Of a stretch of 64,000 nt of DNA, positions 44,863 to 57,715 are shown one piece after another; the stretch's first letter is position 1; every line of letters starts with the position of its first letter. Source of the stretch: Montifringilla adamsi (Eukaryota; Chordata; Aves; Passeriformes; Passeridae). Location of the stretch: NCBI GenBank assembly GCA_017590115.1, contig JAGGNK010008559.1:8239888-8303887 (forward strand), given 5' to 3'. The notes beneath the pieces were generated by a model. That model did not search any database, was not told the origin of the DNA, and saw only the letters and a list, made by a program, of their open reading frames with translations. Both the position numbers and the translations under genes were made by a program.

Positions 44863-47800
44863 GGGCTTTTTTAAGCACAAAGCTGGCAAGTTAATTAAAA
44901 TAGAAACCCAAGCTGGGAAATGGAAGGTTAAATGGAGTTCAGTATTCATACTGATGGTATGTGTCCCTTTGGGACAGAATGCCATGCTGAAATTTGCAGC
45001 TGAGGAACACACACAGGGCTAGAGGAAAGCAGCAGAGGTGGCTCACAGGGATGGCAGCACTTCCTTAAGGCTCATCCATTGCAGGACTGTAACAGAAATT
45101 CTCTACAGATGAGGATTGTTTCAAAGCTGCTAAAGAGTCAGGGAGCCATTGCAAACCACAGCAAGATAATCTTCAACACCTTCATCAGTCAAAGGGGACT
45201 TAGTTTTACTGCTTTACTCACTGGAAAATGTGGCAGCTGCCTTACCATGGAAGCTTAAGAAAGCCCAAAATGGTCCATGAGTTACAGAACAAAAGGTTAT
45301 GATGGTGGCAAAGCTGCAGAATAAATCCATCAGTGATACACACAAACATTTCAAGAACTCCACTTGTAGCAACAACAGACGGGTTTCAGAGCCGTTATTT
45401 CTCTGGGTTTTAAGCAGCAATTTTAAGACTGGTAACATGACAGGGGGAAAGCAAATCCTTATTTTGAATAGCAAACATTTACCTTAGCACTTGGCAAAAA
45501 ATGCAGTAGTTGTGGTTTCTCAAAGTCCTTTGACTAGTTAGGGTTAGGATTATCATGTTTGGATACACTCAGTTAAATGGGATGTGAAAATGCATTTTAT
45601 TTAATTCAACACATAAGCCATGCTGGGGAACTGTGTACCAGGAACGCTGAACTCTTTTTCCTCTCTTTGCCTGGAAACATCTTCAGAAGCCTTTGTGCTA
45701 GCAGAGATCAGCCCTCAGTTTTGTGGAAATACATGAATCTGGTCTAACTGAGATTGTCCCAGTGCACAGCACAGCTGGTAACTCCTGTTCTCAGTTTTGC
45801 AGCTATTCATGCAAATTCCCATCTTCCTTGATGTCCTCTTCCATTTGATAATGTTTGCTATTACTTGAGAGGTGTCCTGGCATTCCAGTGATGTTAGGAG
45901 GCTAGAGGAATATGATTTTTTTTGTTCTTGACTAATGCACACTTCTTTTTGTTCTCTTACTTCTTGCTCCTGGTTTTCTTTCAAACACTTCTGTGTAGAT
46001 GGTGCAGGAGAATAAGATGCACAGTTTTGCCCAATAAACAAACTCAGAGCAATTCCTCTTGTGGGAGGCAAGTAAAACTGATTGTGTTAAAAACCATGGG
46101 GCTGTGGCATATCAGCAAAGGCAACTGAGGCCATAGAAATCTGAGGAAAACCTTGCAAAAATGCCTTTCTTTGCTGGTTTTCCCTCTTACGTCGACATTT
46201 TTTATGGCAATATGGGTGCAAAATAAAACTGCTCCAAAGAAGGTAACTTTTTCCATCTGCTTTTACCCCACTTCTACTGATTTGAGCAGTGACACAAAGT
46301 ACAAGCCAATTCCCCAGGGAATCATCACCCAGAGCCCTGGAGGATGTAGTTGGGCTTCATTAGGAGCCTCATCACTGGGGCCAGGTGACCCTGCTTCCTT
46401 TAAGGAGCCTTTACACAGCAACTTTGAAGATGCCTTGCTTTCCTCTGCTGTAGGAGGGTAGCAGTGTGTTCTTAGAGGTAAGTGGGTAAGACTGTCTTTG
46501 CTTGTTTTAAAGTCTGTTTTTAAGTAAAAGGAGAATGCTCAGACCTTCAGAGGCTTTGCATTTGTGTTTTAACTCTGCCAGAGAGAGTTACTTGGTTTTG
46601 TATTGTGATAGGGGTGTTTCAGCCAGTTGTTTGTGAGGGGTTACTAGTGTGGCACTATTAAAATACATTTTCCCTCTCTTTTTGTCTCTTTTTGTCTGAA
46701 AAGTGTGAAAAAAGCCTGTTTCCTTGTATGAGGTCTCCTGAACCTGCTAACCTTGTGCATAAGAAGTTTAACTATGATGTCTTCAGAGAGCAAGCAATTA
46801 TTTTTTCTGTTCTCTGAGCAAACAGCAAATAAATGCTTTGCAACCCAAATGTGTGTGGATAATATAATGGCAAAGCTGCTGAAAGGCTGATAGAGAGGAA
46901 ATAATTAATTGCTGGTTTTTCAGGTTTTTATTGTTGTATTGACACACACTATGGCTGTGTCTTAATTCTGGGTTTGGATATTCATGTAGGGTAACACCTG
47001 CTAGAGGTAAGCAGTCTCATGCTTAATTGTTTCCCTTGATTTAGAGAAATGTGTTTGTAGCAACAGGCAGCTAAAATGACTGTAAATTTCTTCTCCAATG
47101 CCTTAGTTTAAATAAATGCTGACAGGATTATTAAGTATTAATCTTATAATGCATATCTTGCAAAGAGACCTGAATTCTTGTTTTAATTGTGTTAAAATCC
47201 TTTATCTAAGTCTAGCAAGTGTGGTAGCGAAGAGTTTGTCTGACTGTGTGAAATCTGGTTGTAAGGTGGGAGCAACAGTGTTGTAGCTTGCTTTGCTTCT
47301 AGAATGGAAGGTAAGAAATTATCCTGCTAATTCTCAAAGTATAGATTTTTTAGTTGGGGGAGAAAGATCAGAGAGACTGGATTATAAAATTATATGATTC
47401 TGGTACTCAGGAGTTTAATGTAGTTCCTAATTAATACTGGTTTTACCTGTGCTGTTTCACATGGAATTGCACATTATTTCAGGTGAAAGAGGGATAGAGA
47501 ACTAAAACTGAGATATTTTTGTGAAGTAAATTATTTTAGTCCTCCCCCCTCCTCCAACTCTGCCTCCTGATTTCTTTAACTGTTAAGTAGAAATGAGTGT
47601 GTTGTAAATATTGACTTCCCAACTCCCTGCTCTTTTGAGCTACTGTTTTTAAAATGTTGGATTTTCTTGTTGAGCTCCAGCAGCTGTTTCTGGCTGTGTA
47701 ATTTAATCCTATATGTAGAAGAGAAGCTGAGATTTTCACATCATTTCCATATTAAACACTTTCCCCAGTAGCCCTGTGTTGGTAAGGAGAGCCTTTCTTT

Positions 47801-48049
47801 GGTTGTCTAGAGGTCCTCCATGGATTTCGGAGTCCCTTCAGAGTTTCAGTGAATCCATGAAAGGCTACAGCAGCAACTGACACAATTCAGGGATGGTTTA
47901 GTCTTCTAAATAAGTGTTTAGACTGCTTTATAAACTTGTGGTATTAATCCTGTCACAGGGAGACAAATTCTTACTTAATTTTATGTGTTTGATGGTTCCA
48001 AAGCCTACTTTGGAAGGAGGCTTTTATCACTTCTCTGGAGTCCACATCA

Positions 48050-48083
48050 TATAATAATCATCACTGGCTATAATAATCATCAT
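48050..48083 (+). repeat. Short direct repeat TATAATAATCATCA
   Basis: Two near-identical copies of a 14-base unit, at 48050-48063 and again about 19 bases further on. A small local duplication. Confidence 0.8.
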
Positions 48084-49104
48084 CCTCAGCCTGCCTAGAC
48101 AGCCACTGCTGATACCAGGCTGTGGCAAACACCCTCCCTCCCCTCTTTTTTAGGCCATTTCTTTTAAAGATAACTGTTTATAAATGAAAGTTTAAGTGAC
48201 CCAGTAACACTGATAGGTTTTGTGAATGCAGCTAGTTATTACTTCCCAGCACAATTTGCCCAACAAAAAAAGGGACTTATCTATCTCAAAATAGGCACAA
48301 GTGAATAATGAATGTAGAGCTGGCATCTGATCTTGCAGTCATTGTGTATTTTGGAAAGTCAACTGATTGACAATTTGATTTCTGCCTGCTGAAAACTGTA
48401 GAGTGGAGGTACCTTTTGGTGAACTGTGTGATAAATGTTTACAGCTCACTTTAAAAAGAGATCCTCTTTTCCTCTGAAGACTTCCCTTACTGATCCTATC
48501 TACAGCAAAGAAAACTGAAAAGGAGCAGGTGGAAGTGTTGTTACTTGGATATTTGTTGTTTATGGACATAAAATAGCATGGCTGTTAAAAAGGCTGTTAC
48601 ATCTCAAAGGCAGATAGCATGAGGGAGGGATGATGGTGGCAGGGTGTCTCAGGCAGTTAACTACAGTTCTTATTTTGTTCCTTAGTGGAATCAGGACTTA
48701 CCTCCTGTGTCCTGGGAAATGAGTTAATTCTTTGAGGACACAAAGAATGGGATGAGGACCCCTGCTGAGCACAGGCAGGGCTCACACGAAGGCTGTGGGC
48801 ACTCTTGATGTTTTTCCTCCCACCCATGTCTGTGCCAGCTGCAGTCCTGCCCCATCATTATTACTGTGCTCATTCTCCTCCATTTCCCATGGCACAACTG
48901 GGCAGCTGAATATGAAATAAACACAAATACATTTACTTCGAGTTGCTTGGCATGGTGTTGTAATTAAAAGGTGGAGCCAACTCCCTCCATTTGTTCAACA
49001 GAGAGGCATTGTTCCTCCTCCTGGTTTTTGTTTTCCCAAGTACTGTCTTTTGATGGCCACTCTCTCACAGACCACAAGTTTTGTTTTTGTTTGGTGGGTT
49101 TGCT

Positions 49105-49123
49105 TTTTTTTTTTTTTTTTTTG
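49105..49123 (+). repeat. Poly(T) run
   Basis: A simple T homopolymer of about 18 bases following TTTGTTTGG-type sequence. Confidence 0.8.
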
Positions 49124-52100
49124 ATTAATGTTTGACACATTTAAGACTAACGGGCAGGTACACTGAGCTAATGCAGAGATTGTGCTGTTCTGGAGAGCTG
49201 CTCTGGCCTGTGCTGAGAGCAGAGCAGCTGCAGACCGCCTGCAGATGTGGGCCGGACGGACAGTTGCTCATGAGTGATTCCATTATGTTTCCTCAGATCC
49301 CTCTTTGAGCCACGTTGGGCAACTGCTCCCAACCTCTAATGGCTTCCTTATGTTCTCTCCCGCTCTCGTTCAAGCTGTGCAGCTGGCTGCTAGGGGGACA
49401 GCACGGTGACAAAGGCTGCTGCAGCACGCTTGGCAGGCAGATGCTGCCTGACAGGGCATGGACAATGCAGGGGCTCTGCTCCCTCTGTAATTGGTGGCTG
49501 CTGAGTGCCGGGTAATTGGGCTCATGCCCTCTCCAGAGCGGGTGGAACAGGCTAAGGGACATGGAGAAAAGGCTGCTTTGGTGGGAGCAGTGGGTTAAAG
49601 CAAGACACAACTGTTTCTGGATCCTGGGTAGTCATAGGCTCCCCGTTGGTACTGACAAAGGCCCTTTTCTCATTCTGTTTTGGAGCTGTTTGATCACTGT
49701 CCTCTGGCCATGCCCGAGAGGCATCACAGCTGATTGTATAATAACTCAGTCTAGCGTTCAGGACAGCCTTTGAAGGAGGCTCTGCCCAGAGCTTTTGATC
49801 AGCAGCTCCTAGTTCAGATGGAGCACAGGAGGAGTGGAGGAAGACTGGAAAGTTATGAATTTTTTCTACCAGAACCTTGTGCTGCCTTTATTTCCAAGTG
49901 TGCAGGAATTGTTTGTGAGATCCTGGCTGCTCCTGAGCTCAGACTGTGCCCTAGTGCACAGCTGGTGATGCTGGCACCCACTCACCCTTCTCTAAGAGGT
50001 AAAGCTTGACAAAGCCACTACTTCTGTGCTGCACATAGCAGCCAAGTCTTTGTCAGCATAATTAAATGAAACACCAAAATACCTCTGTCGTTAAAGAATA
50101 CAAATCTTTGACAAGAGCATTGAGGTAGGTCTGTCCAGAGCTCTCTCTCAAAGAGCTTTTCAACCCAAACCTCAGGTTTTCTTTGAACTAAGCCTACATC
50201 CGACAAACCTCTTGCAACAGAGATGAGAGAGAGAGAGAAAAGACAGACTAGACATGGGGAAGGGTTTATAAACAAATCCCCTGCTGCTCACTTTGTCCCT
50301 GCTTCCAGTCTTGCTTTCAGTCAGCTCTGTGGCTTTCTGGGCTGAAGCAGACTGCAAGCTCACTGGGGTCCCTAGGGAACTTTTCCCATTGTCACTGGGG
50401 CTGGTTTGTGGCCTGTCCTGCTGCTCTCAGCTATCTCCTGAACCTGAGCTGTCTTCCTGTGTCTCCTTGATGTTTGCTTCTTGACTCTCAAGCACACCCA
50501 GTAGCTCACACATGAAGATACCATATCTTTCCCCCTGCAGAGGGAAAACCACTTGGCTGTGCTGTCCCCTTTAAAAGAACATGATATACCAAGAGAAACA
50601 ATTAAATTGGATACTCTGTCCTAGCCCCTAACCCAGATATTTTTCTGGAAAAAGAAGGGTTTGTTGTGATAATTGTGAAACGTGCAATATAAATATTTAG
50701 CTACTGTTAACTCATCTGTTAATGCTTCCTGCTGTCTTTTCAAAGTTGTTTGTGTGCTTCTTTGTATGATGAAAATATCATACCATACTGTTCTTTCCCA
50801 TCTCAAAATAAAAAACACGTTTTTGAGTTCTCATATGATGGAGAAAAAGAGCAGTTGCCCACACCTCCAGTTTCTGCAAGGTTAATAACTGAGTGATCTG
50901 TCTTGTATTTCAGCTGGAATTTGTGCTTTCAGGTCCTTATTTGGTTATTTTTGGTGGCCTGGGCTGCTTATTTCTGCCAGCTCAGGAGATGTGCTTACAA
51001 TCAAGAGTTTGACTTAGTATTTGGTATATTTTCTGCATGGGATGAATAATTCTGCTCCCATTTTCTGCTGTTGTAGACCTGTGTGAATGCAAATGTAGGG
51101 GCTTTGATTAAGAGGAAAGTTCTGATAGGTGGTGATCCGATGAGGAGCTTCTGGGAACTGTAACAAGCCTTCATCTGCTGAAGTAATGAAGCTCTGCATA
51201 AATGAATATGGTTCCTTTTTCCCAGCTCCAGACTAAATCTTCCCAACAAGTTCAGAGAAGTGGCTATGGTGGAAACACCCCTCTGTAAATGAACCACCAG
51301 TGTAGTGAGAAATTACACAAATCCATAACATCTTCCCAATCCCATGGCACCAGAACAGCAAGACACTTCACAGGACAGGGAAAAACAATGATACTGAGGA
51401 GGAGGAACGGACATGAAAGCAACAAACAATAATAACAAGAATAGAGGCACATTGTCATTAAATGAAAACATATTAAACAACGACCTTTCTGACAAACCAC
51501 AGAAATAGCAAACATGCAGCCTTTTTAATAACTGTTCCATACTGGAGTTTTGCACACATACCCCCTGGAAGCTTAATGCAATCCAAATGTCTGTCCCTTG
51601 GACAAGGCCTGGGGGTAAATGCTCTTTGATGCCTGAAGGAACAAGTGAAAGCTTGCAGGTTACTCAAACCTGCAAAAAACCCATGCTCCTGACTATGCCC
51701 CTCTCCGTTTCAATATGAATTTTTAACATTTGATATTTTTGTCATCTTTTTTATTGTTTCTATGGGAGGGAAGTGAGTGGAGAGGGGGGAGAAGACTTTT
51801 AGTAAATGTTTTGTCATAAAAGGTATGCTTGGTGTCTACGCTAAAAGTAACTTGTGTGGAATTTTAGTTAGCACTGATGTTGGGCTGCTGCAGCCCTCAG
51901 CAGTGCCGTACTGCATTTGAAATGGATAAATGTCTCCATTTATATGATGATGGGGGTTTTGGATGAGTTGTCCTATTAGACAAATACTACAAGCTGAAGG
52001 GATGGACAAAAAAACATATGGGATGATACCAAAATCAGTAGCTGTTCTTTCCTAGACCTCATAAAACAGTAGATTTTTTATAAAGAAAATATTCTTTTTT

Positions 52101-52533
52101 TTTTTTCTGTGTGTGTGTATTGAAGCCTTTTAAATTTTCACTTCTTTCTAACAGCTTTCAATAGTGGGACCTATCAGATCCAATAACCATCTGGCTCTTA
52201 AATCAGGGGTCATTATGTGACTTTAATCTCTCATAACAGTGTCTATTAATAAATTTTCAAAAGCCAAGTCAAGAGCATTAGAGATTAATTGTGTTCAACT
52301 AAACAAAAATAAAATACATGCGATGGACAAATATTCACCCATTTCTATTTAATGTTTTGTTACAAGCTTTTTAGATTGTTGTATATTTTTCCTATGTCTT
52401 TTATCACAATTCAGTGTTAGGTTATTATAAATATTCTCCAACCTTCAGAATTTCATTAGGAGTAATGGTAATGCTCATAGCCTCCAAGTCTGCAGAGAGG
52501 TGAAACAAAGTAAAATTAAACTACTGCCAATGG

Positions 52534-52568
52534 TGTTTTACCAGAATTTACGATGTTTTACCAGAATT
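52534..52568 (+). repeat. Two-copy repeat, 20-base period
   Basis: TGTTTTACCAGAATT occurs at 52534-52548 and again at 52554-52568, a small tandem duplication inside an AT-rich stretch. Confidence 0.9.
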
Positions 52569-55500
52569 AAAGTGTGCTGTATATAACCCAATAACTCTTA
52601 TTGCAGTTTGTAAACTAAATAGAAGTAATGTAGTGTCAAGAACTATTGCACAAATAATGAAATTCAGCAACTCCAAAGTGCCAAAAAATGGTTTCTCGCT
52701 ATATAAAAGGAGAAGGGAAATGGAGACTCTGCTTCTGTTTTCTGCTGGGTGCTCTGTGTGTATGGATTTGCCTGTGGGAGGACCAGGTTGGTAATGGGTT
52801 CAAAAATTCACTGGTTAGACAGGCAGGATCCTACCAGAAACTGCACATTGAGTGTTCTGCATCCACTGTGTCCTCCCCTGCCAGTTCTCCCAGGGCTCCC
52901 TTGGTCCTGTAAGGATAACTTTGCTCAGGCATGCATCAGGCACAAGCATGTCAGCTGTGATGTATCCTGTGAGTCCATGCAGGTTAATGCTTTTCAACCC
53001 CAGTGACAGACCAGGGAAGTGTGTTAGGCTGCAGGCTGGGCACAGGCACGTTGTACAGGGACTAACCGTGGCTGCTCTTGGAGTGCAGACAGGGCTTGTT
53101 CCAGACTTTCTGTGATGACTTATTACAGTTTGGGCAGACTTTCATATAATTTCCAAAAGGGCATGTTAATGTCTTGTATCTCTTGAAAGACACACTTTTA
53201 AATAAGATGCAGCTGCCCCGTACTTTCAGCCTGTCCCCTTGCTGCCTTATGAGAAAAGATGACTAACTCATTTATGGCAATCCTGAGCAGTAATAACTTC
53301 AAATTTATGGTGCACCCAGTGTCCAGATGCCTCAGGGTGCCTGAGAGGCTATAACTTAAAACGTAACTTAAAAAAAATCCCGTGTGATTGGACACAATGG
53401 AGCCAAGGGAGGAACAGAAACCCTATTGTGTCCAAATAGAACGGCGTCCCACAAACAATCTCCAACCCAAACTGGCTGCAGCCCGGCCCAGGGGGGTGCC
53501 ATTGTGCTCTCTGAAATGCCAGAGAGGAGCACTCACTGCAGCTAAGGGGAAGCATTTGGACAGGCAGGCTTGGCACAGGGAAAAGCAGAACCAGCTGCAG
53601 CTTCAGTCCGAGGAGCTGTGGGTTTTGTTAACCAAGGGTGCATACTTCAGAAAGGAAGTGGCAGGCATCTTACAGATGTCTTTTGTAGCTATTGCTGTTA
53701 CTCAAAAAGCCTGCTTTTCAGAGTACACTCACACTCTTATTAATCTAATGATTGCTCTGTGCATATAGACACAAACATTCTTCCACTGGTCCTACTCTAA
53801 TTTCAGATACTTACAGAACTCCCTGTGACTTTAATCTGCTCTCAAAATCAACTTCTGCCCCAAAGTGCAGGTGTATCAAGGGCTTGAATCAGCTGCTGCT
53901 CTTAGTGAACAGTGAAGGTAGCTGCATACAGGGGAACATGTGAGATCCTCTCTCCAGTGACTTCAGTCTCCAGACATCTCTACTTTGTGAAGCTGAGTAG
54001 ACCTGTGACGTTTAAATAGAAGACTCTGTCTGAAAGAGGGAACTTATTTGAATATTGCTATTGTTGCTTGTAAGCAAAGACACATTTCTAATTTTTGTCT
54101 TTATTTCGAAAACATAATAATGAAGGGAATAAAGAAAAATCATATTCCTGACTTCAATCCTCCTATTGCTTTCAAAACTGAGTAACTTGACTATGAAGTA
54201 TTTGTAAGAACACAATCTTGGAAACAGCTTTGGTTTTCTTCATTTTTCCTTTATTGTTTGTTTTTCGAAGTACTGTATAAATAAATTTACAGTTGATCCT
54301 TGCAGACCTTGGCAATAATATCCACAAATCATCTGAGCCAGAGTCATCATACTTGGTGATTCTTATATTTTTTTAGAGTCTAGTCTGACATATTGACGTT
54401 TGGTACAGAGCTGCTGAGTACCCCTGGTGTCAGATGGAATATAATGAGGATGAGAGTTTTTTAAATGGAAGCATTTAACAGAAAAGCCTTTTTCAAACAC
54501 TCATCCTGCACAGTTTAATGAGAACTTAATTCCTGACAAATGGTGGTGGTTTGAATTTTTTTTTTTTGGTTGGTTTTTGTTAGGCTCAGTTCATTCGAAA
54601 TGTGCATGTGGTGCCCCTGATTATGCAAGCCCTTAAGCTTTATAAAGCAGCTCATGCCCAAAAGTATTATTGAATCTGGTTCTACTGAGGCCTCTAGGTG
54701 GAAAACTCCCAGATTTGTTTAAAATTTTCATATTCAGAACAGAATACGTATTTTTATTAATATTTCTCTTTCTCAGAACAGAACATGTATTTGTATGGAG
54801 TCGAGCAAAGATCCACAGAGCAATTTAAGTGTCTGTCCTCTATGCCTGTGTTAAAGCAGTTAGAACTTCCTTTTCTTCCAGAGGAATTTCTTACAGCACT
54901 GGAAGGGAAGTGTTTTCTGTGGGAACATGTTGTTAACTGAGAAAGTGACTTCAGTGGAGGGCAGGCAGGCAGGAGAGTGAGAACCAAGGAAAGCACTAAG
55001 GTATGTTCAGCATAGCTGTTGCCCACTCTTAAGCCAGTAGCTCTCACTTTGGTGTGTGTTATTGCCTCTTAGGACATGGATATCAAAATACATGGTGTGT
55101 TGATTTCAGCTGTTCTAAAAATAACTAAAACCAGCAAATAAAAACAAATCCAAAAACATTACAAACAATATCCCAGTTCCCAGATCCCTGGTGACAGTGG
55201 GAATTTCCCTTGCATTTCAAATCCACTGTGCTCAGACCTAATGGTTTGGGCTTTTGTAGGTCTTATAGCAAACTGTTCTCTTCTGGGACCAGGTTTCCTG
55301 AGCAGGGGAATTAAGTTGCTTCAGCTCACAGAGCAGGAAGAAATGAACACATCTGTAGTGTGGAGAACTGGGGGATTTAAGCCCTCCACTGGTGGGTCAG
55401 GCACAGCTGAATTCTGAAAGATAAGAAGGTAGTGGACACTCACCCTGTTGAAAAGAGAGTGACTCAAATGCTGTTCTTCTGAGAATGGGAAGAAGACAGT

Positions 55501-56633
55501 GAGGCCAAAGTGCATAAAAATTATGTAAAAGATGACCTGAGACAAGTCTCTGAGCGAAGGACAGCACAGATTGTGAAAATGTGTGCTCAGAATGGCAAAA
55601 TGAATTTTCCATAGCTGGCAGTTCTGAGAAATACCTTCTGTGTATGTAGCCATTCTCCAAGGATTGAAAAACATTCTGCCAAGCAGCTTAACAATATTCC
55701 ATGTAGTGGTGATGCATGGAGAAGTGAAAATAGGAATATCCAACACCACCTGGCAGACATGAAAGGCAGAGGTCAGTCATGAGAGTTGTCATCCATCTGC
55801 TAAAATAATATCAGCCAACCACTGTGAGTTCATAGTAGTCAGCTGTCTTCCTGCTACAGGAAAACCCAACGTGGTGTTCCAGCTTCATGTCCTGCTGAGG
55901 AATGGTGGAAAAAATACTTCACAGCATTAAAGCCCTTTCAAGGTTTTAGAAAGAACTTCTTGTATGGCTGGACTGCCAAACACGATGAGTTAAATGACTG
56001 GCACAGAACAGGTAGTGAAAGGGAGCCTAATTCCCACGTTTTTTTCAGCAAATAAAAATGGAGAGCACAGCATGGGAATTAGCTTGGTGATGAACCTCGT
56101 GTTCCACGAAGATCCCCCTCATGATTACGTAGCAAGTAGAAGAGGAAGCAGGCAAGTTTAAGGCTTATTGCTCCCAGAAGGAGCACAGGATCAGCTCCAG
56201 AGCAGGCTGTAATGGGAATTGGGAAGGTATAACCCTTATGCACCAGGGCATGTATGGGAATGGTTAGGACTGAAGGAAGTAGCTCACCAGGGAGAGGCTG
56301 GATCTGGGAAGTCACTTTCCATTAATGAAGGAAAGGCTGAGTTGATCCTGAAGGGGCTGACAGGAAAAACAGGGGGGGTGGCATCAATTAGGGAAGTCAC
56401 TCTCAAGCTGAAATAAGATATTCCTGAGCTGAGGAAGCCACTTCTGGGATGTGTAAGGATGTGGCCCAGTTCATGTGCTACTGCATGAAGTGTTTCTGTC
56501 ACTTGCTGTCTCTGAAGCAATTAATGGAGATTATTTACATTAAATGTTTTAAAGTAAGTATTTTTAACCATTCTCTATTTGCTTTTTAGACTTCTTTCCT
56601 GTATTACTCATGTGAAGTTTTCATGGGAGACAG

Positions 56634-56656
56634 AAAAAAAAAAAAAAAAAAAAAAA
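56634..56656 (+). repeat. Poly(A) run of 23
   Basis: A homopolymer without a recognisable retroposed body upstream. Confidence 0.9.
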
Positions 56657-57632
56657 TCTACTACAATCCCATTATATTGTGCTCCTTTTAGGTCTATCAT
56701 TATGAAACCTTAATTACTAGCTTAATCTCCTACTTATTCAAAATTTTGTTTGTTTTTTTTTTTTTTAACCCTAGTTTCAAAACCTCTCAAACAACTGAAG
56801 TGGACACTTAATATGCTATCAGCTGGAGAATGTAAGTACAAACGCATGTCTGAATTTTTAGTATATTCAAAGGGGAAGGAGAAAAATTTTAATTCTGAAA
56901 TCCTAGCATGAGCTTCTAGGACATCAAATACCTGAGAGAGATACTTTGACAGCAACTACTCTGTGCATGTAAGCAAAGAATGAGACAAGTTTAAAACTAA
57001 TCTTATAATTCACAGCTTTTCATGACCTTGAATATCACAACACAAGGATTCTGTATTAGTTTACAGAAAACCCAAAAAGCCAACTGTACATTGATTAGAA
57101 GAGAGATTTTGGTAGGGAAATAATTTGTTTGTTGCAATGTTTGCTGAATTCAAAAAGCTTCAAAAGGATCAGTGTAGGGGGGAAAAAAAAACCACCACAG
57201 GAAAAAAAACCACACCACAGGGAAGAAAAAAAAAAAGGCAATCCTTAAAAATAGCTCTGAAAGGAATTTTGCTCAGCAAATCCAAGTGCATTAGGGAAAG
57301 AACAACTTAAGCTTTTCAGAACACCAAAAAACACAGACAAAACAAACACTGTTAGAGCTGGAAAAGACCCTGAGACACTGAGTAGATGGAACTTTTTGTC
57401 ATATTTTAAACAGCCACACTTAATTGTTTCAGAAAGTAGATTGTTTCACATGAAAGATATTGAGTTCTGAGTGGGTAGTTTGACATACGGTTTAAGTTGA
57501 CTCCATGTCAACACAATTTGTTCCAGGTACTTCAGAGTCCCTGTGCCTGGTGATTACTGGTGGCAAGGGTGCCACTGTCCCCAAAGCAGGGCAGGCTCTG
57601 AAGTGTACACAGCTCTTACCGAGCTCAGGTAG

Positions 57633-57715
57633 TTTTTTTTTTTTTGGTTTTTTTGGGGTTTTTTTTTGGTTTTTTTTTTTTTTTTTTTTTGGGGTTTTTT
57701 TTTTTTTTTTTTTTT
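57633..57715 (+). repeat. T-rich tract broken by G runs
   Basis: 83 bases of long T runs with GG and GGGG interruptions, ending at GAAGTGGAGCGC. On the minus strand it reads as A runs with CC or CCCC. It could be the degraded poly(A) tail of a minus-strand retroposon, but the flanking sequence is not recognisable as one. Confidence 0.9.

Noticed and set aside
57343..57380. Possible antisense CR1 tail (TTAGAGCTGGAAAAGACCC)
   Set aside because: Only about 30 bases of similarity and no continuation in either direction.
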